Shown: piece by piece, positions 1-7,582 of the stretch
How the letters are laid out: every line of letters begins with the position of its first letter
Numbering within the stretch: the first letter of the stretch is position 1
From: Actinomycetes bacterium
GTDB taxonomy: Bacteria; Actinomycetota; Acidimicrobiia; Acidimicrobiales; RAAP-2
NCBI GenBank assembly: GCA_021806045.1
Contig: JAJZDI010000002.1
Span: 124,001 to 188,000, forward strand
Direction: 5' to 3'
Length of the DNA stretch: 64,000 nt
Notes under the pieces: generated by a model
What the model was told of the DNA's origin: nothing
What the model saw: only the letters and a program-made list of their open reading frames with translations
Databases searched by the model: none
Program-made: the position numbers and the translations under genes

Positions 1-1
1 G

Positions 2-661
2 GTGCTGGCCGCCATCTGCTTCCCCGAGGTGGCGGTGCCCGACGCGGGGCTGCTCGACCGGGTGAGGCGCCTGGGGGCCGAGGACCGCCGTGCCCTGCTC
101 GCCGCCTACGTGGGGGAGCGGGAGAACCGCCGGCACCGGCCAGGACGGGCCTTCGAGCGGACCGGCTACCGGTTCGACGTGGTCACCGACTACGGGGCGT
201 TCCGTGACCTGCAGCGCCACCGCCTCCTCACCATCGAGTGGCAGCCCCTCTCGCCGGCGCTCGGTTACGACGTCCCCGACCTGGTCGCCGAAGCCGGGGT
301 GGGGGACGCCTACGCCGCCTCCATGGACCGGTCACGGACCCTCTACGACGATCTGGTTGACGAGTTCCCCGACAGTGCCGGCTACGCCGTCGCTCTCGGC
401 TTCCGCATCCGCTACGCCATGCAGATGAACGCCCGCGAGGCCATGCACGTCTGCGAGCTCCGCTCCAGCCCCCAGGGGCACCCCTCTTACCGGTGGGTCG
501 CCCAGGAGATGCACCGGCTGATCGCCGAGCGCGCCGGCCACCGGCTGGTGGCCGAGGCCATGTCGCACGTCGACCGCGGTGCGGTCGGCCTCGAGCGGCT
601 GGAGTCGGAGCGGCGTGCCGAAGCGAGGCGTCCGCGAGGCTCCGAGACGGCGCACGCCTGA
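2..661 (+). CDS. ThyX-like protein, C-terminal part (5' partial)
   Basis: The frame is open at the left edge, so only about 219 C-terminal residues are visible. They resemble a flavin-dependent thymidylate synthase fold: DLQRHRLLTIEWQPLSP (about residue 69) lies where ThyX carries its RHR..S.NE.S.R signature, and MQMNAREAMHVCELRSS (about 140) matches the ThyX helix that binds substrate and FAD. The signature is degenerate (no S.NE), as expected for the long actinobacterial proteins with two ThyX-like halves, in which one half may be non-catalytic. True dTMP synthase activity is therefore uncertain. The last 20 residues are Arg/Glu rich. The gene ends 386 bases before the next one. Confidence 0.7.
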   Translation: MLAAICFPEVAVPDAGLLDRVRRLGAEDRRALLAAYVGERENRRHRPGRAFERTGYRFDVVTDYGAFRDLQRHRLLTIEWQPLSPALGYDVPDLVAEAGVGDAYAASMDRSRTLYDDLVDEFPDSAGYAVALGFRIRYAMQMNAREAMHVCELRSSPQGHPSYRWVAQEMHRLIAERAGHRLVAEAMSHVDRGAVGLERLESERRAEARRPRGSETAHA

Positions 662-910
662 CCAGGTCTTCTCTGTATCGACCCAGGTCAGAGGGGTATT
701 GTGCCGCTTGACGGACCCCTACCGCCATGGCCTATGGTGCCCGCAGTCCCAGACGCCCCGCACCGGGCCGCCGACGTCAGAGATGTGCCGGTGGTGCTGA
801 CGGGGGGGATGCTGTGAGAGGCGGAGGAGCCCAGGGGTTCGAGTAGAGAACGTCCTTCCTTGCCGGTCGTCCTGGCCGGCAGCGGGGGGATGGTGCCAAA
901 GGCCCCTGGG

Positions 911-940
911 CCCGACCGCCGGTCGACCACGGCGGTCGGG
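911..940 (+). terminator. GC-rich perfect hairpin (10-bp stem)
   Basis: CCCGACCGCC and GGCGGTCGGG are exact complements around a 10-base loop. No U-tract follows, as is common for actinobacterial terminators. It could end transcripts of the ThyX-like gene, or be a leader structure upstream of DUF4193. Confidence 0.45.
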
Positions 941-1012
941 GGTGGAGCCGAGCCCGGATCGGGCCGCTCCCGCTGGTGGCAGCCGCACGCGCGACGCGTC
1001 CCGGGCAGCGTC

Positions 1013-1018
1013 TATGCT
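1013..1018 (+). promoter_or_regulatory. Candidate -10 element TATGCT
   Basis: TATGCT fits the actinobacterial TANNNT consensus and lies 29 bases before the DUF4193 start codon. No clear -35 is seen. Confidence 0.35.
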
Positions 1019-1047
1019 CCCGGCGGACCGACGACGGAAAGGCGCGA

Positions 1048-1506
1048 ATGCCACAGGAACTCGAAGACGTCCACGATCCCGATGAGTTGGCCGACGTCGA
1101 ACCGGACGAGCTCGACGAGGACGATGATCTCGACGTCGAGGACGAGCTCGACGACGTCGACGACGCCGGCGACGGCGACGACGACGCCGTCGACGAAGAG
1201 GATGCCGACGACGTCGATGTCGCACCGCGGCCACAACGCTCCGCGGACGAGGGCGAGGAAGACGACGACGAGGTCCCGGACGACGAGGATGTCGAGGCCA
1301 GCCTGGACATGATCCTGAAGGAACGTCTCGTCGTCGAGGAGGACGACGACGACGAGGAGGCGCCCGAGCCCGACGATCGGGGCGACGGCGTGGAACGGGT
1401 CCTCCCGAAGCAGCCAGACGAGTTCGTCTGCAGGAGCTGCTTCCTGGTCAAGCATCCGAGCCAGCTGGCCGACCCCGACCAGGTGCTCTGCCGGGACTGC
1501 GTGTGA
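1048..1506 (+). CDS. DUF4193 family acidic protein with C-terminal zinc ribbon
   Basis: 152 residues. The first ~120 are an almost uninterrupted run of Asp/Glu (DDDLDVEDELDDVDD and similar), predicted disordered. The C-terminus is the DUF4193 signature FVCRSCFLVKHPSQL...CRDC, with two CxxC pairs able to hold one metal ion. DUF4193 is widespread in Actinobacteria and has no assigned biochemical role. The ATG is preceded by GGAAAGG at 5 bases. The gene overlaps its downstream neighbour by 4 bases (GTGA), so the two are translationally coupled. Confidence 0.88.
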   Translation: MPQELEDVHDPDELADVEPDELDEDDDLDVEDELDDVDDAGDGDDDAVDEEDADDVDVAPRPQRSADEGEEDDDEVPDDEDVEASLDMILKERLVVEEDDDDEEAPEPDDRGDGVERVLPKQPDEFVCRSCFLVKHPSQLADPDQVLCRDCV

Positions 1507-2030
1507 CCGGAGCGTCCGACGATCGCCACGGTCGGGGCCATCGCGGCGTCGACACGCTGTTGGACGTGGTGGTGTTCGCACCGGCCGGGCTCGTCATCGC
1601 CGCGGTCGAAGAGGTCCCCCGGCTGGCCGCCCGCGGTCGGGACGTGGTCGGATCCCGTCTCACCAACGCGCACGCAGTGGGGAGGATGGCGGTGGCGTTC
1701 GGTCGCAAGGAGGTCCAGCGCCGCATGGGTGGCGGTGGACGTCCGGCCAGCCCGCCTCCGGCGGCCCCGCCCGAGCCGGCCGCCCCGACGGGCACGACCG
1801 ACGGTGCACCGGGGAGCCGAACCCCAGCCGTGACGCCTGCCGCACCGGCACCTGCCGCTCCGCCGGCGGGGACGCTCGCCATCCCGGACTACGATGCACT
1901 GTCCGCGTCGCAGGTCGTGCACCGGCTGGAAGGGTTGAGCAACGGGGAGTTGGAGGCGGTGCGTACCTACGAAGGGGCTACGCGCGGCCGGCGGACTATC
2001 CTCGGGCGTATCGAGCAGCTGCTCGCCTGA
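1503..2030 (+). CDS. Hypothetical protein, Pro/Ala-rich linker, conserved C-terminal helix motif
   Basis: 175 residues, GTG start inside the stop of the DUF4193 gene. The N-terminal ~75 residues look helical and mildly amphipathic (VVVFAPAGLVIAAVEEV, RMAVAFGRKEVQRRM), followed by a Pro/Ala/Thr linker (residues ~78-125). The C-terminal module IPDYDALSASQVVHRLEGLS...LEAVRTYE resembles the short DYD-LSA-Q-RL-L motif at the end of several actinobacterial envelope or lipid-droplet-associated proteins. That resemblance is from memory and is weak. No enzyme motif is visible. Confidence 0.7.
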   Translation: MTGASDDRHGRGHRGVDTLLDVVVFAPAGLVIAAVEEVPRLAARGRDVVGSRLTNAHAVGRMAVAFGRKEVQRRMGGGGRPASPPPAAPPEPAAPTGTTDGAPGSRTPAVTPAAPAPAAPPAGTLAIPDYDALSASQVVHRLEGLSNGELEAVRTYEGATRGRRTILGRIEQLLA

Positions 2031-2089
2031 GTGTTCAGGTACAGGTGCCTCGTCGGGCGGCGGAGCCCGTCGAGGGGGATGGGGGTGTC

Positions 2090-2566
2090 GTGCCGGAGCT
2101 GACGGAAGCGGTGCGTAGGGCCGGGCCGGCGGATGCCCAGCGCTTCATCGAGCTGACGTGGGAATTCTTCCGTGGCCTGCTGCGCCACCGGGGTGGCGAC
2201 CTCCTCCTGGCGCCCACGGAGGCGGTCTTCGAGATCGATCGCTTCACGGAGCTGATCACCGATCCGGACCGTCTGGTGCTGGTCGGCACGGTCGACGATG
2301 TCGTGGTGGCGACGGCACTCGCCCATACCGAGGTGTTCGCCGACGGGCGGGAACTGGCCAGCTTCGACGGGATCTACGTCGAGCCGGAGGGGCGGAGTGT
2401 GGGCCTCGGCCAGTTGCTCGCCACCGAGATCGAGGAGTGGGCCCGGCGGCGTGGCTGCATGGGCATCGACGGGCGGGCGCTGCCCGGCGACCGCGAGGCC
2501 AAGGCGTTCTTCGAGACCAACGGGTACAAGGCCCGGTTCATCATGATGCACCGGGAGCTGGCCTGA
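2090..2566 (+). CDS. GNAT family N-acetyltransferase
   Basis: 158 residues. Central strands and the acetyl-CoA loop are visible as VVATALAHTEVF, FDGIYVEPEGRSVGLGQLLATEIEEWA (an R/Q-x-x-G-x-G/A-type pyrophosphate loop written SVGLGQ) and the C-terminal AKAFFETNGYKAR motif typical of GNAT enzymes. The acceptor substrate cannot be told. The GTG at 2090 is preferred because GAGGGGGAT lies about 9 bases upstream; an in-frame GTG at 2045 would add 15 residues without a ribosome site. The 3' end overlaps the next gene by four bases. Confidence 0.82.
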   Translation: MPELTEAVRRAGPADAQRFIELTWEFFRGLLRHRGGDLLLAPTEAVFEIDRFTELITDPDRLVLVGTVDDVVVATALAHTEVFADGRELASFDGIYVEPEGRSVGLGQLLATEIEEWARRRGCMGIDGRALPGDREAKAFFETNGYKARFIMMHRELA

Positions 2567-2997
2567 CCACTGCGGGCGCCGGGACCGTCCGTGCCGCGGG
2601 GGCGGTCGTGGTGGCGGGCGGGAGGGTCCTGCTGGTCCGACGTGGCCGCCCGCCTCACGCCGGCCGGTGGGCGGTGCCCGCCGGGCGCGTGGAACCCGGC
2701 GAGCGGGCCCGGGCGGCGGCAGAACGCGAAGTCCGTGAGGAGACCGGTCTCCGGGTGACGTGCGGGCGTCCGCTCATCCGCCTCGACATCGACACCGGCG
2801 GTACGAGGTTCGTCATCGTCGATTTCGAGGCGGAGGTGGCGGCCGGTCAGGAAGATGGGGCGCTCGATGCCGTCGTGCCCGGCGACGACGCCTCCGCCGT
2901 GCGGTGGGTGCCGCTCGCCGAGGCGCGCTCGATGCCGCTCGCTCCGGGGATGCGGGGCCTGGTCGACCGGCTGGCCGCCGCGGCCCCGACGACGTGA
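2563..2997 (+). CDS. Nudix hydrolase with apparent CTG start
   Basis: 144 residues. A canonical Nudix box G-x5-E-x7-REVREETGL is seen (GRVEPGERARAAAEREVREE, residues ~45-64), preceded by VLLVRRGRPPHAGRWAVP. It should hydrolyse a nucleoside diphosphate derivative; the substrate is unknown. No ATG, GTG or TTG exists in frame between the previous gene and the first beta strand. The only start keeping the whole fold is CTG at 2563, in a CTGA overlap with the GNAT stop and with GGGAG 6 bases upstream. The GTG at 2608 would remove the first strand. The gene ends one base before the convergent neighbour's stop. Confidence 0.85.
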   Translation: MTTAGAGTVRAAGAVVVAGGRVLLVRRGRPPHAGRWAVPAGRVEPGERARAAAEREVREETGLRVTCGRPLIRLDIDTGGTRFVIVDFEAEVAAGQEDGALDAVVPGDDASAVRWVPLAEARSMPLAPGMRGLVDRLAAAAPTT

Positions 2998-2998
2998 G

Positions 2999-4285
2999 TC
3001 AGCCGGCAGCCCGGCCGGCGGGCGCTCCCGCCCTGCGGGCAGGCGGGCGCCGGGGGCCAGGAGGCGGAGGGATCGGAATCCCGAGGAGCCTGGCCAGCTC
3101 AGGCACGTAACCGGCGGCCCGCCGTGCGGCGGCGAGGAGATCCTCGTCCGCGCCGGTGGGTAGTCCTGCCGGCTTGACGGAGCGACGGACGGGGGAGTCG
3201 ACGACGGCGGCGAGCACGGCCGTCCAGGTCACCGGATCGGTCTCGGCGGACATGGCCGCACCGGCTGCGTCGGCCAGCCGCACGGCGAGGTCGGCCGCCA
3301 ATCGGGTGCCGTGCTCGGGTGCCCGTGCGGAGGTGTGGAGTGCGTCGGTGACACGGTCCTCGTCCAGCGCGGTGGTGATCCGAGCCGTCCACGCCTCACG
3401 CAGGGAGGCGACGCGCTGGTCGAGCGAGGACCGGAGGCTGGCGACGAAGGTGCGACCCTCGTCGTCGAGGGTGACGGTCGACGCGGCGGTGACGATGGAG
3501 CGGAGCTCCCGGAGGGTCACATTGGCGCCGGCCGCGCTGGCCGCCGCAGCCCGGTCCTTCCACGCGGCCAGGTTGACCGTTGGCAGCAGCTGCTCAGCCA
3601 GGGCCAGGAGCGGTTCGGGGGTGACCTCGGCCCGCCCGTCGGCACGTGCTCGGGCGTTCTGCTCCTCGATGGCCTGGCGGACGGCGGGTATCCCCCCACG
3701 GAGGAGCTGCTCGGCCACCGGGAGCTGCTCGGGCGGGAGAGCTGCCAGCGCCGCATTACGGAACGCGGTGGACGCGGCCGGGCCACGACCCGCCTCACGG
3801 CGTACCCGACCGCCCGCCTCCCGCCGTTCCGGTCCCCGTCGATCGCCTCCCGACCGATCGGCACCGGGCCGTGCCGGGCCGCCGCGGCGCCGCTCGCCAC
3901 GCCCGCCCGCCGCTTCGCCGCCGGCACGGCCGCCAGGGCCGCGTTCGGCATGCGGCCGGCGCTCGTCGTCCCGGTCGCTCCGGCGGCCCCGGCCCTTGGG
4001 CGCGTAGATCACGTTGACGTCCGGACCCCGTCGGGCCGGACCGAGGAGCTCGATGCGCTCGGCCGGACGCTGACCGGCCTTGGTGGGGAGAGGCGACAGG
4101 GAGATCACCGACACGCCGTCGATGGTGTGCTCGACCTCGGCCCGAAGCACGGTCCCGACCGCGCTGCCTTCGGGAACGACGCCAGAGGCGATCACGCCCT
4201 TGGGCTGTTTCGCACCGGCGGCGCGCCACGTCCACGAGCCGTCAGGGGCGCTACTGGTCAGTTCCACGTCGATGCGCTGGGCCAT
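2999..4285 (-). CDS. Orphan protein: small beta domain, RG-rich linker, helical C-domain
   Basis: 428 residues, no family assigned. Residues 1-95 (start MAQRIDVELTSS) look like a small all-beta domain (KGVIASGVVPEGSAVG, LRAEVEHTIDGVSVIS). Residues ~97-168 are a low-complexity Arg/Gly/Asp stretch (RGERRRGGPARPGADRSGG). Residues ~170-405 are Ala/Leu-rich helices containing conserved-looking LPPEQLPVAEQLLRGGIPA and VNLAAWKDRA. The end is Pro/Arg rich. Beta domain plus RG repeats suggests RNA or DNA binding, by inference only. ATG at 4285 lies 10 bases after TAGCGT, a possible -10; a GTG at 4309 is an alternative start. Confidence 0.72.
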   Translation of the reverse strand: MAQRIDVELTSSAPDGSWTWRAAGAKQPKGVIASGVVPEGSAVGTVLRAEVEHTIDGVSVISLSPLPTKAGQRPAERIELLGPARRGPDVNVIYAPKGRGRRSDRDDERRPHAERGPGGRAGGEAAGGRGERRRGGPARPGADRSGGDRRGPERREAGGRVRREAGRGPAASTAFRNAALAALPPEQLPVAEQLLRGGIPAVRQAIEEQNARARADGRAEVTPEPLLALAEQLLPTVNLAAWKDRAAAASAAGANVTLRELRSIVTAASTVTLDDEGRTFVASLRSSLDQRVASLREAWTARITTALDEDRVTDALHTSARAPEHGTRLAADLAVRLADAAGAAMSAETDPVTWTAVLAAVVDSPVRRSVKPAGLPTGADEDLLAAARRAAGYVPELARLLGIPIPPPPGPRRPPARRAGAPAGRAAG

Positions 4286-4466
4286 ACCGGCCGACACGCT
4301 ATCGCTCACGGGGACATGGCGCGAACACGGCAGCTCGAGAGGCGCCGGCACGGCCCTAAGAAGCTGGTAAGAACCAGCGTAGGCGCCCAATTGGGCCGGT
4401 GTGGTGGCCCTACCATGAGGCCGGTTGCCGCGAGGGCGAACGCAACCGGCACTCCGGAGGTGCCCA

Positions 4467-6050
4467 GTGATCGAGCACGAGGACGAGGTGACCGAGCCGC
4501 CGGCGACGCCCGGCGGCGCGGGCGGAGGAACTGGCGCAGGCGCGCTGTGGCAACCGCCGCTTGCCGGAACACCCCGGACGGGAGATGTGCCCGTAGGTGC
4601 AGCGGTGCCAGGGACGACCCGACCGCAGCCGGCGACCGGAACGCCGGAGGGCGTGGACGCGTCCGACGGTGAGCCCGGCGCCACGGAGGCGCCGGAAGAG
4701 CGCACGCTGGTGCCCGCCCACTGGCGAGCTGACGGGCCGGCAGCGTCGGGCACCGATCCGTCATGGGTGCCAACGGGCGATCCGGGAGGAGTGGCCCCAG
4801 GCCCGATCGGCATGGCCGGTGTCGTCCCGCCGGAGCGGTGGGGGAGTAGGGAAGCCAGCCAGGCAGCGGGACCGCGGAAGCCGGGCGGAGGTCTGTGGCG
4901 TGTGGCCGTGGTGGCGCTGGTGGCCGCGCTCATCGGCGCCGGCGCCGGCGGGGGGATCGTGGCGGCCGTGAGCGCGGGCAACGGCAGCACCGACATCACG
5001 CAGATCTCGACGGGGCCGGCCCTCCTGAACGGGACCGTCAGCATCCAGTCGGTCCTGAGCAGGGTGCTGCCCGCCGTCGTCTCCATCGACGCCAAGTCGA
5101 CCCAGGCACCGACGGTGACCCCGTTCGGCTACACCCAACCCGGTTCCGTCCAGGAGGACCAGGGAACAGGGATGATCATCACGTCGAGCGGCGAAGTCGT
5201 GACCAACAACCACGTGATCGCCGGTGCGACGACGATCACCGTCACCCTCTACGGACAGACGAAGGCGTTGCCGGCTACCCTCATCGACACCGACCCGACC
5301 GACGACGTGGCGCTGTTGAAGATCACGGGCGCCTCGGGGCTGCCGACCGTTCACTACGGGAACTCGGACCAGATCCAGGTGGGTGACAGCGTTATCGCCA
5401 TCGGCAACGCTCTGGGATTGTCGCAGGGCACCCCGACCGTGACCCAGGGGATCATCTCGGCCAAGGGGCGCACCGTCCAGGCAGGTGACGCGGCCACGGG
5501 GACGACCGAGACGTTGACGAGCATGCTCCAAACGGACGCGGCCATCAATCCGGGCAACTCGGGAGGTCCGCTCGTCGACTCGAAGGGACAGGTGGTGGGG
5601 ATGAACACCGCGGTGGCCGCCAGCGCCACCGGCGGCGGCCAGGCCCAGAACATCGGGTTCGCCATCCCGTCCAACAAGATCACGCAGCTCTTGCCCGACC
5701 TGCGCAACCGGTCGATTGGCAGCGGGAGCGGGCAGCAGCCGGGCTACATGGGCGTGTCACTGGTGACGGTCACCCCGAGCATCCAACAGGCCGACGGGCT
5801 GACGCCGAGCTCGGGTGCGCTGGTGGTCGACGTCGTGTCCGGCTCCCCGGCGGCCAGCGCCGGCATCCAACAGGGTGACGTGATCGTGTCACTCAACGGG
5901 AAGACCATCGTCAGCGCCGACCAGTTGGCCACGGCCATCGAGGCCGACCACGCGGGCGACTCCGTCACGCTCGGGATCTACCGGGGCTCGTCCAAACAGA
6001 CGATCAAGGTCATCCTGGGAGCGAGACCCGGCCAGGGGATCACCGGCTGA
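4467..6050 (+). CDS. HtrA/DegP-type membrane-anchored serine protease with PDZ domain
   Basis: 527 residues. Order: Pro/Gly-rich cytoplasmic tail (1-140), one transmembrane segment (about 144-168, LWRVAVVALVAALIGAGAG), trypsin-like domain and a C-terminal PDZ domain (about 425-520, SGSPAASAGIQQGDVIVSLN). The catalytic triad is visible: His249 (TNNHVIAG), Asp280 (PTDDVALLK), Ser365 (NPGNSGGPL). It should degrade or refold damaged proteins outside the membrane. The GTG start has CCGGAGG 6 bases upstream. The promoter may include TACCAT at 4411. The divergent partner is the RG-rich orphan. The long disordered cytoplasmic tail is typical of actinobacterial HtrA (PepD-like) proteins. Confidence 0.93.
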   Translation: MIEHEDEVTEPPATPGGAGGGTGAGALWQPPLAGTPRTGDVPVGAAVPGTTRPQPATGTPEGVDASDGEPGATEAPEERTLVPAHWRADGPAASGTDPSWVPTGDPGGVAPGPIGMAGVVPPERWGSREASQAAGPRKPGGGLWRVAVVALVAALIGAGAGGGIVAAVSAGNGSTDITQISTGPALLNGTVSIQSVLSRVLPAVVSIDAKSTQAPTVTPFGYTQPGSVQEDQGTGMIITSSGEVVTNNHVIAGATTITVTLYGQTKALPATLIDTDPTDDVALLKITGASGLPTVHYGNSDQIQVGDSVIAIGNALGLSQGTPTVTQGIISAKGRTVQAGDAATGTTETLTSMLQTDAAINPGNSGGPLVDSKGQVVGMNTAVAASATGGGQAQNIGFAIPSNKITQLLPDLRNRSIGSGSGQQPGYMGVSLVTVTPSIQQADGLTPSSGALVVDVVSGSPAASAGIQQGDVIVSLNGKTIVSADQLATAIEADHAGDSVTLGIYRGSSKQTIKVILGARPGQGITG

Positions 6051-6096
6051 CGCATTGCGTTGCGTGCCGGCCTGCCTTCGGGCAAGCTCGTCGTCC

Positions 6097-6582
6097 ATGC
6101 CCGTCGAACCTGATCCCGGTGCGCCCTCGATCCGCTGGGAGCCCTCGTCGCTGCCGGTCGTCCCGTCACGCCACCTTGCTGTCGTGACCTGTATGGACAG
6201 CCGCATCGATGTGTTCGCCATGTTGGGCCTGGCCGCCGGCGAGGCCCACATCGTCCGCAATGCCGGTGCCATCGTGACCGACGACGTGCTGCGGTCGCTC
6301 GTGCTCTCCCAGCGCAAGCTCCAGACCCGGGCGATCATGATCATCGGCCACACCGACTGCGGGGTGGAGGGGCTCGACGTCGACGCGTTCCGGGACGAGC
6401 TGTCCGAGGCGGCCGGCCAGCAGCCCGAATTCCCCCTCCTCGCCTTCGAAGACGTGGCCGCCTCCGTACGGGCCGGGGTGGCCCGCCTGCGGTCGTCGCC
6501 CTATCTGGTGGATGCCACCCACGTCACCGGGCACGTGCTCGATGTGGCCCATGGCGTGGTGCGGACGGTGGACGCGGGCTGA
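6097..6582 (+). CDS. Beta-class carbonic anhydrase
   Basis: 161 residues, the size of compact beta-carbonic anhydrases. Zinc ligands and the catalytic dyad are present: Cys32 and Asp34 in VVTCMDSRID, His85 and Cys88 in IIGHTDCGV, with the usual Arg36. It interconverts CO2 and bicarbonate in the cytoplasm. ATG at 6097 is chosen because it precedes the family's N-terminal helix; a TTG at 6055 has no support. The stop overlaps the ATG of the nitroreductase gene by one base (TGATG), so the two are co-translated. Confidence 0.92.
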   Translation: MPVEPDPGAPSIRWEPSSLPVVPSRHLAVVTCMDSRIDVFAMLGLAAGEAHIVRNAGAIVTDDVLRSLVLSQRKLQTRAIMIIGHTDCGVEGLDVDAFRDELSEAAGQQPEFPLLAFEDVAASVRAGVARLRSSPYLVDATHVTGHVLDVAHGVVRTVDAG

Positions 6583-7241
6583 TGGCCGGCACAGCCGGCG
6601 CCGCCAGCCCGGCCCTCGACCTGTTGTCCTCCCGCCGGGTGGCACCCGATCCCGCCGGCACGCCTCCCACGCCGGCGGAACTGGAGATCGTCCTGCGCGC
6701 TGCGACGTCCGTCCCCGATCATGGCCGCCTCCATCCGTGGCGCTTCGTGGTAGCCACGGGAACGGGCCGCGCCGTACTGGGTGACGCCCTCGCCGCCGCC
6801 GTCATGGAGGCCCGCCCCGATGCGCCGGAGGCGACCGTGGCCAAGGCCAGGGCGAAGCCGATGGCCGCACCGGCTGTGGTCGTCCTCGTCGCCTCGCCCG
6901 TCACTGGATCGAACGTCCCCCTGTGGGAACAGCACGCATCTGCCGCCTGCTGCGGGCACGCCATGGTGCTGGCCGGCTCGGCACTGGGGCTGGGTGCCGT
7001 GTGGAAGTCGGCGGGCGTGCTCACCGGCACCCGTCTGCGCCACGTCCTCTCCCTCGGGCCCGACGAGGCCGTGTTCGGCTGGATCCTCCTCGGCGCCCGG
7101 CCGGGCGGCACATCACCGGCCCTGAGGCCCGAGATCCCACTGGCCCAGGTGGCTTCCGTCCTCGACGGCGACCGCCCGCTGGTGGCGTGGGGTACAGCCG
7201 AGGTCGTCGGTCACGGGGGGATGACGGCCGAACGTCAGTAG
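6582..7241 (+). CDS. Nitroreductase family (FMN) oxidoreductase
   Basis: 219 residues. The N-terminus LDLLSSRRVAPDP and SVPDHGRLHPWRFVVATG (residues 43-60) match the FMN-phosphate binding start of the nitroreductase fold, in the YdjA-like form with DHGRLxPW. HAMVLAGSALGLGAVWKSAG (~125-145) is the second conserved block. NAD(P)H-dependent reduction of an unknown small molecule is expected. Coupled to the carbonic anhydrase gene. Its 3' end overlaps the convergent small gene by 7 bases, leaving no room for a separate terminator. Confidence 0.88.
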   Translation: MAGTAGAASPALDLLSSRRVAPDPAGTPPTPAELEIVLRAATSVPDHGRLHPWRFVVATGTGRAVLGDALAAAVMEARPDAPEATVAKARAKPMAAPAVVVLVASPVTGSNVPLWEQHASAACCGHAMVLAGSALGLGAVWKSAGVLTGTRLRHVLSLGPDEAVFGWILLGARPGGTSPALRPEIPLAQVASVLDGDRPLVAWGTAEVVGHGGMTAERQ

Positions 7242-7507
7242 GGTCCCCACCGGGCGAGGGGCCCGCCCAGGCCGGCGTCAGCTGCACAGCGGCCGCACAG
7301 GTCCATGCGACGGGCGCCCGGTCGGTCGTCCGCCGCCACCCGTCGCCACCCGAGCCGGCGGGCCTCCTCCAGGCTCCCCGATTCCGTCCGCCGAGGCGCC
7401 GTGCGGGCGCCGCACCTCCCGCACGTGCGCACGTATCCCTCGAGCTCAGGATCGTCGAAGAACAGCCAGCGGTCGTCGTCCATCGGGTCGGTTCCGGAGG
7501 CCACCAT
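7235..7507 (-). CDS. Small double-CxxC protein, hypothetical
   Basis: About 90 residues. Two CxxC pairs (YVRTCGRCGART and MDLCGRCAADAG) are spaced by ~40 residues, suggesting one zinc site. The N-terminus DDDRWLFFDDPELEGYV is acidic and aromatic. ATG at 7507 is preferred because GGAG lies 5 bases upstream; ATG at 7483 is the alternative. No named family recognised. A structural or nucleic-acid-binding zinc ribbon is the likeliest role. It starts about 75 bases from the divergent hydrolase gene, so both promoters share this gap. Confidence 0.68.
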   Translation of the reverse strand: MVASGTDPMDDDRWLFFDDPELEGYVRTCGRCGARTAPRRTESGSLEEARRLGWRRVAADDRPGARRMDLCGRCAADAGLGGPLARWGPY

Positions 7508-7570
7508 GGCCGCTCCGGCGCTGGCGGCGAGCCTACCGGTCACCGGTCCGGGCCGCACCGGCGTTGCGGG

Positions 7571-7576
7571 TAGCCT
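7571..7576 (+). promoter_or_regulatory. -10 element TAGCCT of a leaderless transcript
   Basis: TAGCCT is followed by exactly six bases and then the GTG of the hydrolase gene, so transcription should begin at or next to the start codon. No Shine-Dalgarno sequence could fit. Confidence 0.6.
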
Positions 7577-7582
7577 CGACCC

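Larger units (their letters stand above)
662..1047. other. Intergenic region with hairpin and promoter
   Basis: No convincing coding region. Arginine-rich frames on both strands here are antisense or composition artefacts. The stretch holds a perfect 10-bp hairpin (911-940) and a candidate -10 element for the DUF4193 gene (1013-1018). Confidence 0.5.

Noticed and set aside
719-1581. Minus-strand frames rich in Arg or Ser/Val opposite DUF4193
   Set aside because: They are the reverse complement of the GAC/GAG-rich acidic coding region.
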